Shown here: piece by piece, positions 1 to 6,846 of the stretch
Layout of the letters: each line of letters opens with the position of its first letter
How positions within the stretch are numbered: position 1 is the first letter of the stretch
DNA from: an uncultured Bacteroidales bacterium
GTDB lineage: Bacteria > Bacteroidota > Bacteroidia > Bacteroidales > Bacteroidaceae
Assembly (NCBI GenBank): GCA_937901185.1
Contig: CALCHR010000123.1
Location: forward strand, 1 to 8,784
Direction: 5' to 3'
Length of the DNA stretch: 8,784 bases
Notes under the pieces: generated by a model
The model's database searches: none
What the model was told of the DNA's origin: nothing
What the model saw: the letters and a program-made list of their open reading frames with translations, nothing else
Position numbers and translations under genes: made by a program

Positions 1-40
1 AAATTCACCTAGCTTTTACCTAAGAAACACCCGAAAATGG

Positions 41-57
41 CCCTTGATTTTCAAGGG
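41..57. repeat. Perfect 7-base inverted repeat with 3-base loop
   Basis: CCCTTGA (41-47) and TCAAGGG (51-57) are perfect reverse complements around TTT. The symmetry means it folds on either strand. Neither side is followed by a clear T-tract (attacaa on +, CCATTTT on -), so it is at best a weak terminator. It may end a gene lying to the left of the window. Confidence 0.5.
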
Positions 58-81
58 ATTACAACGGAGCAAAAATAGCGT

Positions 82-115
82 CCGAAGAGAGGGCTGAAAA
101 GCCCCCTTCTCACGG
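82..115. other. Extended hairpin with GAAA tetraloop
   Basis: On the + strand, GGGCT (91-95) pairs with AGCCC (100-104) around GAAA (96-99), a GNRA-type tetraloop. The stem continues outward after a three-base bulge (105-107): GAGA (87-90) pairs with TCTC (108-111). After a small internal loop, CCG (82-84) pairs with CGG (113-115). This gives about 12 base pairs in 34 bases. No T-tract follows, so it is not a standard terminator. It lies upstream of the predicted ptb promoter, so it would belong to the ptb leader only if transcription starts further upstream. Confidence 0.45.
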
Positions 116-124
116 AGAGAAAGA

Positions 125-155
125 GCAGATTTTCTGCCCACTCCTCGCCGGGGAG
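125..155. repeat. Two adjacent small inverted repeats
   Basis: GCAGA (125-129) and TCTGC (133-137) flank TTT. Directly after, CTCC (141-144) and GGAG (152-155) flank a G/C-rich loop. A further competing pair, GCAG (155-158) with CTGC (163-166), overlaps the end of the second. Each is short enough to arise by chance; the interest is in their clustering with the 82-115 hairpin. Confidence 0.35.
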
Positions 156-246
156 CAGCCATCTGCGGCCTTGCCCAAACAACTGAAAAAATAGCCGCCA
201 CCACAGATTTTAAGAGCAACGGCACACTACTTATCCAAATTATTAT

Positions 247-254
247 TAGTTTTG
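247..254 (+). promoter_or_regulatory. Putative Bacteroidota -7 promoter element for ptb-buk
   Basis: TAGTTTTG matches the Bacteroidota sigma-ABfr -7 consensus TAnnTTTG exactly and is the only + strand match I found in the 350 bases before ptb. Transcription would begin near 258-262, leaving a leader of about 90 bases. No clear TTTG box is present at the expected -33 distance (about 222-228), so strength is uncertain. A perfect palindrome, TTTTGCAAAA (250-259), overlaps the element and could be a repressor or activator site. Confidence 0.45.
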
Positions 255-350
255 CAAAAGAGAAAGTGTGCCCACGCAAGAAGAAGGGCGTACCGACCTC
301 TTGTTTACCTTAAACCAACCGCCCATCACGCCTAAGAAAACACTGCTATA

Positions 351-1265
351 ATGAACACAGAAAGCATTAAGAACTTCGGCGACATGGCACGCCACCTGCA
401 AAGCCGTGCCGGCCGTCAGCGTGCAGCCATCGTTTGCTGCTACGACGAGTCTACGCTCTACGCCGTGGAGCGCGCTCTGAAAGAAGAATTTGCCGACATC
501 ATCCTTGTCGGCGAGCGCAGTCGCATCCCCCAAAGCCAAGTGCTGGAAGAACATGCCGCCCACGTGAGCCACGTAGAAGCCGCCACGCCCGACGACGCCG
601 CTCGCCTCGCCGTAGCCCTCGTACGCGAAGGCAAAGCCGACGTGCTGATGAAGGGTCTCATCAATACCGACAACCTGCTGCGCGCCGTGCTCAACAAGGA
701 AGAAGGCATCCTGCCCCGCGGCCGAGTATTGACCCACATCGCCGCCGCCCAAATGCCCGGCCACGAGCGCCTGCTGTTCTTCTCCGACGCCGCCGTGATT
801 CCCTACCCCACCCACGAGCAACGCCTGGCGCAAGTGGGCTACATGGTCTCCCTCTGCCACGCCTTCGGCATCGAAGAGCCACGCATCGCCCTGAACCACT
901 GCTCGGAAAAGGTGAACGAGAAATTCCCCCACACCGTGGGCTATGCCGAAATCCGCCAACGTGCCGAACAAGGCGAATGGGGCAAGGCCATCGTAGACGG
1001 CCCGCTCGACGTGCTCACCGCCTTCGACACCGAGGCCTGCAAAGTGAAAGGCATCCAATCGCCCATTGCAGGAAAAGCCGACGCCCTTATCTTCCCCGAC
1101 ATAGAAGCCGGCAATGCTTTCTACAAAACGCTGACCTGCTTTGCCGGAGCCGAAATAGCCGGCATGTTGCAAGGCGCCGCCTGTCCCGTGGTGCTCTCCT
1201 CGCGCGGCGACAGTCCGCTGTCGAAATACTACAGCCTGGCCATGGCCGCCGTCAGCAACGGATAA
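351..1265 (+). CDS. ptb: Phosphate butyryltransferase (phosphate acyltransferase family)
   Basis: This cytoplasmic enzyme swaps CoA for phosphate on butyryl-CoA, or on branched acyl-CoAs, to make the acyl-phosphate used by the next gene's kinase. The 304-residue product has the length and motifs of the PTA/PTB family (Pfam PF01515). Visible motifs are ADVLMKGLINTDNLLRAVL (about 96-114), FFSDAAVIPYP (143-153), DGPLDVLTAFD (216-226), ADALIFPDIEAGN (243-255) and SSRGDSPLSKYYSLAMA (283-299); the last is the conserved C-terminal active-site block. Its length fits Ptb better than the larger multidomain Pta proteins. An in-frame TAA at 333-335 makes the ATG at 351 the natural start. buk follows after 51 bases in the same direction. 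The substrate could be isobutyryl- or isovaleryl-CoA rather than butyryl-CoA; sequence alone does not say. Family call is secure, substrate is inferred. Confidence 0.93.
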   Translation: MNTESIKNFGDMARHLQSRAGRQRAAIVCCYDESTLYAVERALKEEFADIILVGERSRIPQSQVLEEHAAHVSHVEAATPDDAARLAVALVREGKADVLMKGLINTDNLLRAVLNKEEGILPRGRVLTHIAAAQMPGHERLLFFSDAAVIPYPTHEQRLAQVGYMVSLCHAFGIEEPRIALNHCSEKVNEKFPHTVGYAEIRQRAEQGEWGKAIVDGPLDVLTAFDTEACKVKGIQSPIAGKADALIFPDIEAGNAFYKTLTCFAGAEIAGMLQGAACPVVLSSRGDSPLSKYYSLAMAAVSNG

Positions 1266-1316
1266 ACCTCTCCAAAAGACTACCCAAATCTCTAACCTAC
1301 CTAGCAGAAAACCACC

Positions 1317-2378
1317 GTGCAAATCCTCGTCATAAACCCCGGCTCCACCAGCACAAAGATTGCTGTCTACGAAGACGAAAAGCCCATCATGCTCAGCAAC
1401 ATACGCCACTCGATGGAAGAGCTGAGCCAGTTCAAAGAAGCTACCGACCAGCATGAGTTTCGCAAAGACCTGGTACGCGAAGAGCTTCGCAAGATGAACA
1501 TCCCCTTTAAGTTTGACGCCATCATCGGCCGCGGCGGACTGGCCAAGCCCATCGCCGGCGGCGTGTATGAGATCAACGAAAAAATGCGCCGCGACACCCA
1601 CAACGCACTGCGTAAGCACGCCTGCAATTTGGGCTGCCTCATCGCCTCCGAACTGGCCGAAGAACTGCCCGGATGTCGCGCCTTCATCGCCGATCCCGGC
1701 GTAGTGGACGAGTTGGACGACGTGGCACGCATCAGCGGCTCGCCCGCCATGCCGCGCATCGCCATCTGGCACTCACTCAACCAGCGCGCCATCGCCCGCC
1801 GCTTTGCACAAGAGCACGGACTCAAATACGAAGAACTGCGCCTCATCGTCTGCCACATGGGAGGCGGCATCTCCATCGCAGCCCATAAGTATGGCAAAGC
1901 AGTGGACGTAAACAACGCCCTCGACGGCGAAGGACCCTTCTCGCCGGAACGCGCCGGCTCACTACCTGCCGCCGACCTCATCCACCTCTGCTTCAGCGGA
2001 AAATACACAGAGGCCGAACTGCTGAAACTCATCTCCGGAAAAGCCGGATTGGCGGCCCACCTCGGCACAACAGACATGAAGGAACTCCTGGCACGCATCG
2101 ACGCCGGCGACCAAAAGGTGAAGCTCCTCGTAGACGCCATGATCTATCAAACAGCCAAGAGCATCGCCGCACAGGGAGCCGTGCTCTGCGGAAAAGTAGA
2201 CGCCATCCTCATCACCGGAGGCATGGCCTACTCAGAATACATCACCTCGCAACTGAGAGAACGCACCGGCTTCATCGCACCCCTCTACATCTATCCCGGA
2301 GAAGACGAGATGAAAGCCCTGGCGCTCAACGCACTCTACGTGCTCAAAGGACAACGCGAGCTCAAAGTCTACGAATAA
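1317..2378 (+). CDS. buk: Butyrate kinase (acetokinase family), GTG start
   Basis: It transfers phosphate from butyryl-phosphate (or a branched acyl-phosphate) to ADP, giving the free acid and ATP, and completes the route begun by ptb. The 353-residue protein has the ASKHA/acetokinase fold signatures: NPGSTSTK (7-14) in the N-terminal phosphate-binding strand, ADPGVVDEL (125-133), HMGGGIS (180-186), GEGPFSPERAG (204-214), ILITGGMAYS (297-306) and the C-terminal PGEDEM (327-332). The pattern around GEGPFSPERAG and PGEDEM is typical of butyrate kinase rather than acetate kinase. The start is GTG: an in-frame TAG at 1302-1304 excludes anything upstream, and the first internal ATG (residue 25) would remove the essential NPGSTSTK motif. 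A GTG start may lower translation relative to ptb. Branched-chain fatty-acid kinase is an alternative name for the same family. Confidence 0.94.
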   Translation: MQILVINPGSTSTKIAVYEDEKPIMLSNIRHSMEELSQFKEATDQHEFRKDLVREELRKMNIPFKFDAIIGRGGLAKPIAGGVYEINEKMRRDTHNALRKHACNLGCLIASELAEELPGCRAFIADPGVVDELDDVARISGSPAMPRIAIWHSLNQRAIARRFAQEHGLKYEELRLIVCHMGGGISIAAHKYGKAVDVNNALDGEGPFSPERAGSLPAADLIHLCFSGKYTEAELLKLISGKAGLAAHLGTTDMKELLARIDAGDQKVKLLVDAMIYQTAKSIAAQGAVLCGKVDAILITGGMAYSEYITSQLRERTGFIAPLYIYPGEDEMKALALNALYVLKGQRELKVYE

Positions 2379-2412
2379 AGTCCCGGAGCCTCCCCATTCC
2401 CGGAAAAAGTTG

Positions 2413-2420
2413 TAACTTTG
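2413..2420 (+). promoter_or_regulatory. Putative Bacteroidota -7 promoter element for argS gene string
   Basis: TAACTTTG fits TAnnTTTG exactly and sits in the 90-base gap between buk and argS. The predicted transcription start is near 2424-2428, giving a leader of about 42 bases. No TTTG box is evident around 2388-2394, where the sequence is G/C-rich. No intrinsic terminator is visible between buk and this site, so read-through from ptb-buk could add to argS transcription. Confidence 0.5.
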
Positions 2421-2468
2421 CACTCCGAATTTTAGAAATACTCCTACGGAGAAACACCGAAGAAAAAA

Positions 2469-4286
2469 ATGAAGATAGAAAAACAGCTGACCGCTGCCAT
2501 CCTCGCAGCGCTGAAAGCACTCTACGGACAAGAGGTTGACGCCGCACAAGTCCAACTACAGAAGACCAAAAAAGAATTTGAGGGACACCTCACACTCGTG
2601 GTATTCCCCTTCCTGCGCATCTCCCGCAAGAAGCCGGAAGATACAGCTCAAGACATAGGACAATACCTGGCCGAAAACACAGACATCGTGGCCGGCTTCA
2701 ATGTGATAAAGGGATTCTTGAACCTTACCATCGCCCACACACAATGGCTCTCCTTGCTCGCCGACATTAACGCCGACGCTCAATACGGCTTCGTGGCTGA
2801 GACAGAGAAGTCGCCGCTCGTCATGATAGAATACTCCTCGCCCAACACCAACAAGCCGCTCCACCTGGGACATGTGCGCAACAATCTGTTAGGCTGGGCC
2901 GTTTCACAGATAGCCGCCGCCAACGGCAACCGCGTGGTGAAGACCAACATCGTAAACGACCGCGGCATACACATCTGCAAGTCGATGCTCGCATGGCAAA
3001 AGTATGGCAACGGAGAAACCCCCGAAAGCTCCGGCAAGAAGGGCGACCACCTCATCGGCGACTACTATGTAGCCTTCGACAAACACTACCGCGAAGAAGT
3101 AAAGCAACTCTGCGAACAATATAAAGCTGAAGGCCTTGACGAAGAGGCTGCCAAAGCAAAGGCCGAGAAAGAAGCACCCCTTATCAAAGAGGCACACGAA
3201 ATGCTGGTACGCTGGGAGCACAACGACCCTGAAGTGAGAGCCCTCTGGCGCAAGATGAACGAATGGGTATATGCCGGCTTCGACGAAACCTACAAAGCAC
3301 TCGGCGTAGGCTTCGACAAAATCTACTACGAAAGCGACACCTACCTCGAAGGCCGCGAGAAAGTACTCGAAGGTCTTGAGAAAGGACTTTTCTATAAGAA
3401 GGAAGATGGCTCGGTATGGGCCGACCTGACCAACAAAGGCCTTGACGAGAAACTGCTGCTTCGCTCCGACGGCACCAGCGTGTACATGACGCAAGACATC
3501 GGTACTGCGAAGCTCCGCTTTGAAGACTACCCCATCAACAAGATGATCTACGTGGTGGGCAACGAGCAGAACTACCACTTCCAAGTGCTCTCCATCCTCT
3601 TGGACGAGCTGGGCTTTGAATGGGGTAAAGACCTCGTACACTTCTCTTATGGTATGGTGGAACTCCCCAACGGTAAGATGAAGAGCCGCGAAGGCACCGT
3701 GGTAGACGCAGATGACCTCATCGCAGAAATGGTGCGCCAGGCACGCCAGACAGCCGACGAGGCCGGAAAGTTTGACGATATGAGCGAAGAGGAAAAGCAG
3801 AACGTGGCACGCATCGTTGGTATGGGCGCACTCAAATACTTCCTCTTAAAAGTAGACGCCCGCAAGAACATGCTCTTCAATCCCGAAGAAAGTATAGACT
3901 TCAACGGCAACACCGGACCCTTTATCCAGTACACCTACGCTCGTATCCGCTCCGTACTCCGCAAGGCAGAAGATGCCGGCATCAACTACAAAGACCTCTG
4001 CGGCATCAACTGCGAGCTCTCCACTAAGGAGGAAGAAATAGTACAACACGTAGCCGACTTCGCAGCCGTTATACATCAAGCCGGACAAGACTTCTCGCCC
4101 TCGGCCATAGCCAACTACTGCTATGAACTGGTGAAGGAGTACAACCAATTCTACCACGAGTTTAGCATCCTCAAGGAAGAAGACGAAGACAAGAAGCGCT
4201 TCCGTCTCGTACTCTCAGCCAACGTAGCAAAAGTAGTTCGCCTCGGCATGGGACTCTTGGGTATCGAAATGCCGGAACGTATGTAG
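2469..4286 (+). CDS. argS: Arginyl-tRNA synthetase
   Basis: This essential cytoplasmic class I aminoacyl-tRNA synthetase charges tRNA-Arg with arginine using ATP. At 605 residues it is the usual length for a bacterial ArgRS. The N-terminal tRNA D-loop recognition domain covers about 1-95. The catalytic Rossmann core follows, with EYSSPNTNKPLHLGH (121-135); HLGH (132-135) is the ArgRS form of the HIGH motif. The second signature loop is GKMKSREG (402-409), a KMSKS variant. The DALR anticodon-binding domain occupies about 480-605, opening with NGNTGPFIQYTYARIRS (479-495). An in-frame TAG at 2433-2435 and the absence of another start fix the ATG at 2469, which follows a run of seven A. A GGAG at 2448-2451 is far from the start for a classical ribosome site. 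It is probably the first gene of a four-gene transcript. Confidence 0.97.
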   Translation: MKIEKQLTAAILAALKALYGQEVDAAQVQLQKTKKEFEGHLTLVVFPFLRISRKKPEDTAQDIGQYLAENTDIVAGFNVIKGFLNLTIAHTQWLSLLADINADAQYGFVAETEKSPLVMIEYSSPNTNKPLHLGHVRNNLLGWAVSQIAAANGNRVVKTNIVNDRGIHICKSMLAWQKYGNGETPESSGKKGDHLIGDYYVAFDKHYREEVKQLCEQYKAEGLDEEAAKAKAEKEAPLIKEAHEMLVRWEHNDPEVRALWRKMNEWVYAGFDETYKALGVGFDKIYYESDTYLEGREKVLEGLEKGLFYKKEDGSVWADLTNKGLDEKLLLRSDGTSVYMTQDIGTAKLRFEDYPINKMIYVVGNEQNYHFQVLSILLDELGFEWGKDLVHFSYGMVELPNGKMKSREGTVVDADDLIAEMVRQARQTADEAGKFDDMSEEEKQNVARIVGMGALKYFLLKVDARKNMLFNPEESIDFNGNTGPFIQYTYARIRSVLRKAEDAGINYKDLCGINCELSTKEEEIVQHVADFAAVIHQAGQDFSPSAIANYCYELVKEYNQFYHEFSILKEEDEDKKRFRLVLSANVAKVVRLGMGLLGIEMPERM

Positions 4287-4311
4287 GCCGTAGAAACAGC
4301 TTATTGCCCTT

Positions 4312-4983
4312 ATGAGCAAAGCCAAGAAAAAATACTATGTAGTATGGCACGGTGTGGAGCCGGGCATCTACAATTCTTGGCCAAAATGTCAGGAACAGAT
4401 AAAAGGCTTTGAGGGCGCATTATACAAATCTTTTGATAGCGAGGAGGAGGCTGAGGAAGCCTACCACTCCTCGCCTTATCTTTATATAAAGCCCAGAAAT
4501 TCTGAGGCAGCAGAAAAAAAAGACAAGCTACAAAACCCGCCGACCAACAGAACAGACACGGTGTTGCCACTACCGCTGGAAGTAAAAGCCGAAGCCCTGG
4601 CTGTCGACGCAGCATGCTCCGGCAATCCCGGACCAATGGAATATCGCGGCGTCTATTTGAAGACGGGACAGGAGGTGTTCCACTATGGTCCCGTACATGG
4701 CACAAACAACATCGGCGAGTTCCTGGCCATCGTACATGGTTTGGCGCTGCTCAAGCAGAAAGGCTCGGCAATGACCATCTATTCGGACAGCCGCAACGCC
4801 ATGCTTTGGGTGAAGAACAAGAAATGCAAGACCAAGCTCGAGCGCACTGCCAAGACGGAGCAGCTATTCCAACTGATTGAGCGCGCCGAACTTTGGTTGA
4901 AAGAAAATACTCACAACATACCCTTACTGAAGTGGGAGACAGAAAAGTGGGGCGAAATACCCGCTGACTTTGGTAGGAAATAA
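4312..4983 (+). CDS. rnhA: Ribonuclease HI with N-terminal hybrid-binding domain
   Basis: It cuts the RNA strand of RNA:DNA hybrids, as in R-loops and primers. The 223-residue protein has two parts. Residues about 6-50 (YYVVWHGVEPGIYNSW..., then KSFDSEEEAEEAY) form a caulimovirus viroplasmin-like hybrid-binding domain (Pfam PF01693). A charged and polar linker (about 60-90) leads to an RNase HI domain. The four catalytic acids are present: D99 (VDAACSGNPG), E136 (TNNIGEF), D159 (IYSDS) and D219 (ADFGRK). Their spacing (37, 23, 60) closely follows that of Bacillus halodurans RNase H1 (D71, E109, D132, D192), and like that enzyme it appears to lack the basic protrusion of E. coli RNase HI. An in-frame TAG at 4291-4293 fixes the ATG. 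It starts 25 bases after argS and ends 18 bases before the ABC exporter. The symbol is by function; local names may differ. Confidence 0.93.
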   Translation: MSKAKKKYYVVWHGVEPGIYNSWPKCQEQIKGFEGALYKSFDSEEEAEEAYHSSPYLYIKPRNSEAAEKKDKLQNPPTNRTDTVLPLPLEVKAEALAVDAACSGNPGPMEYRGVYLKTGQEVFHYGPVHGTNNIGEFLAIVHGLALLKQKGSAMTIYSDSRNAMLWVKNKKCKTKLERTAKTEQLFQLIERAELWLKENTHNIPLLKWETEKWGEIPADFGRK

Positions 4984-5001
4984 AAATTACGACACAGCTA
5001 T

Positions 5002-6837
5002 ATGAAAGAATTTCTTCGGTTGATGCGACGTTACGTTGCTCCTTACAAAATATACATGGTGGGCTCTTTGGTGTTCAACCTGCTCTCGGCAGTGCTCAAC
5101 GTCTTCTCTTTCGTATCGCTTATCCCCATGCTGCAGTTGCTCTTCGGCATCGACCAGAACCACTACGAGTTCATCCCCTGGGACTCTGAAGGTATGGGCA
5201 TGAAGGACATTTTTATCAACAACCTCTATTGGTACACCACAGAGTTGATGGACACTTACGGCGCAGCCACCACGTTGCTCTTCATCGGCCTCTTCCTGGT
5301 ATCGATGACCTTACTGAAGACCAGCTGCTACTTTGCTTCTGTCGGCATCATGGTCCCGATGCGTACGGGCATCGTTCGCGACATTCGCAGCAGCGTTTAC
5401 CACAAAATTATCTCCTTGCCCCTCTCTTTCTTTTCCGATGAGCGCAAGGGCGACATCATTGCCCGCATGAGTGGCGACGTCAATGAGATAGAAAATTCTA
5501 TTACCGGCTCGCTCGACATGCTTATCAAGAACCCCATCCTGCTTATCAGCTACTTCGCAGTACTCATCTACACCAGCTGGCAACTTACGCTCTTCACCAT
5601 CCTCGTTCTCCCCGGAATGGTATGGATGATGGGAAAGATTGGTCGCAAGCTGAAGCACAAATCGCTGGATGCCCAAGAGAAATGGAGCGACACGATGGCG
5701 CAGCTGGAAGAGACTTTGGGAGGTATGCGTATCATCAAAGCTTTCACTGCGGAGCACAAAATGTGTCGCCGCTTTGATGAGAGTGCAAATTCCTTTCGTC
5801 AGGCTTCCAACCGTGTAGCTATCCGCCAATCGTCTGCCCATCCTGTGAGTGAGTTTTTGGGCACCTGCTTAATCGTACTCGTTTTATGGTACGGCGGCAC
5901 CCTGATTTTCTCATCCAACTCTCCCATCGACGCGCCCACCTTTATTTTCTACATGGTGATTCTCTATAGCATCATCCAACCGCTTAAAGATTTCTCGAAG
6001 GCCTCATACGCCATTCCCAAAGGTATGGCTTCCGTGGAGCGTGTCAATAAGATTTTGAATGCACCCAACCCTATCTGCGAATGCGAAAATCCCACCCACG
6101 TGAAAAACTTGGAGTCGCAGATTGAATTTAAGAATGTCTCCTTCAGTTATGGCGGCGAAAAAGAAGTGCTCCACGATGTCAATCTCACCGTGAAGCGCGG
6201 CCAGACCATTGCTCTTGTGGGTCAGAGCGGTTCAGGTAAGAGTACGCTTGTAGACCTTCTTCCGCGCTACCACGATGTGACTTCCGGACAGATTCTGGTG
6301 GATGGAGTGGACGTAAAGAATATGTACATGTCCGACCTTCGCGCCCTCATCGGCAATGTAAACCAAGAGGCCATCCTCTTCAACGACAGCTTCTTCAACA
6401 ACATCGCCTTCGGCGTGGAGAATGCCACCATGGAGCAGGTGATTGAAGCCGCCAAGATAGCCAACGCCCACGACTTTATCATGGAGAGCGAGGACGGCTA
6501 CGACACCAAGGTGGGCGACCGCGGTTGCCGCCTTTCCGGAGGTCAGCGCCAACGCATCTCCATTGCCCGCGCCATTTTGAAGAACCCCGCCATCCTTATC
6601 CTCGACGAAGCCACTTCGGCTTTGGATACCGAGAGCGAGCGCCTGGTGCAAGAAGCCTTGGAGCGCTTGATGAAGACGCGTACCACCATCGCCATCGCCC
6701 ACCGTCTGTCCACCATCAAGCACGCCGACGAAATCTGTGTGCTCTACGAGGGAAAAATTGTGGAGCGTGGCACGCACGAAGAGCTCTTGGCCATCAACGG
6801 ATACTACAAGCGCCTTAACGACATGCAACAACTATAA
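5002..6837 (+). CDS. MsbA-type ABC exporter (fused permease and ATPase)
   Basis: This inner-membrane half-transporter, expected to work as a homodimer, has 611 residues, with a type 1 ABC exporter membrane domain (about 15-330) and a nucleotide-binding domain (about 373-611). Probable helices lie near 17-45, 85-115, 168-190, 191-210, 283-302 and 312-328. The ATPase is intact: Walker A GQSGSGKS (407-414), Q-loop Q455, signature LSGGQ (511-515), Walker B ILILDE (531-536) and switch H567. Everything needed for ATP hydrolysis is present. In Bacteroidales such proteins are usually annotated MsbA-like lipid exporters, and lipid A-core or another lipid is the likely cargo, but peptide or drug export cannot be excluded. 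The rnhA stop codon is in frame just upstream (4981-4983), making the ATG at 5002 the first start. The LtaS-like gene starts 9 bases after its stop, so co-expression is very likely. Confidence 0.93.
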   Translation: MKEFLRLMRRYVAPYKIYMVGSLVFNLLSAVLNVFSFVSLIPMLQLLFGIDQNHYEFIPWDSEGMGMKDIFINNLYWYTTELMDTYGAATTLLFIGLFLVSMTLLKTSCYFASVGIMVPMRTGIVRDIRSSVYHKIISLPLSFFSDERKGDIIARMSGDVNEIENSITGSLDMLIKNPILLISYFAVLIYTSWQLTLFTILVLPGMVWMMGKIGRKLKHKSLDAQEKWSDTMAQLEETLGGMRIIKAFTAEHKMCRRFDESANSFRQASNRVAIRQSSAHPVSEFLGTCLIVLVLWYGGTLIFSSNSPIDAPTFIFYMVILYSIIQPLKDFSKASYAIPKGMASVERVNKILNAPNPICECENPTHVKNLESQIEFKNVSFSYGGEKEVLHDVNLTVKRGQTIALVGQSGSGKSTLVDLLPRYHDVTSGQILVDGVDVKNMYMSDLRALIGNVNQEAILFNDSFFNNIAFGVENATMEQVIEAAKIANAHDFIMESEDGYDTKVGDRGCRLSGGQRQRISIARAILKNPAILILDEATSALDTESERLVQEALERLMKTRTTIAIAHRLSTIKHADEICVLYEGKIVERGTHEELLAINGYYKRLNDMQQL

Positions 6838-6846
6838 GTCCTCGCC

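Larger units (their letters stand above)
1..350. other. Intergenic region with small hairpins, no supported gene
   Basis: No open frame here has a convincing start, leader or recognisable protein. The longest one, on the minus strand at 16-279, begins with TTG and its product resembles no family I know. The stretch holds a series of short inverted repeats: 41-57, 82-115, 125-137, 141-155 and 155-166. It also has an A/T-rich segment around 230-260 with a promoter-like site just upstream of ptb. The hairpins could belong to the 3' end of a transcript from outside the window, to a small RNA, or to a structured leader. The sequence does not decide between these. Confidence 0.6.

Noticed and set aside
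70..77. Minus-strand TATTTTTG matching the Bacteroidota -7 consensus
   Set aside because: There is no -33 box, no supported gene in that direction inside the window, and the motif is short enough to appear by chance in an A-rich run.
16..279. 87-codon minus-strand frame in the leading intergenic region
   Set aside because: It starts with TTG, has no recognisable family, and runs across the hairpin cluster. A hydrophobic stretch near its start is not enough to call a gene.
434..1456. 340-codon + strand frame overlapping ptb and buk
   Set aside because: The product is almost entirely R, P, A and H, runs through two real genes in another frame and has no domain.
246..1772. 508-codon open frame on the minus strand opposite ptb and part of buk
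   Set aside because: It lies antisense to two genes with full family motifs. Its product is rich in G, V, A, H and F with no recognisable domain, as expected from the complement of GC-rich third positions.
2381..2403. Rho-independent terminator after buk
   Set aside because: Only a 4-base CCGG/CCGG pairing is possible and it is followed by A-rich, not T-rich, sequence.
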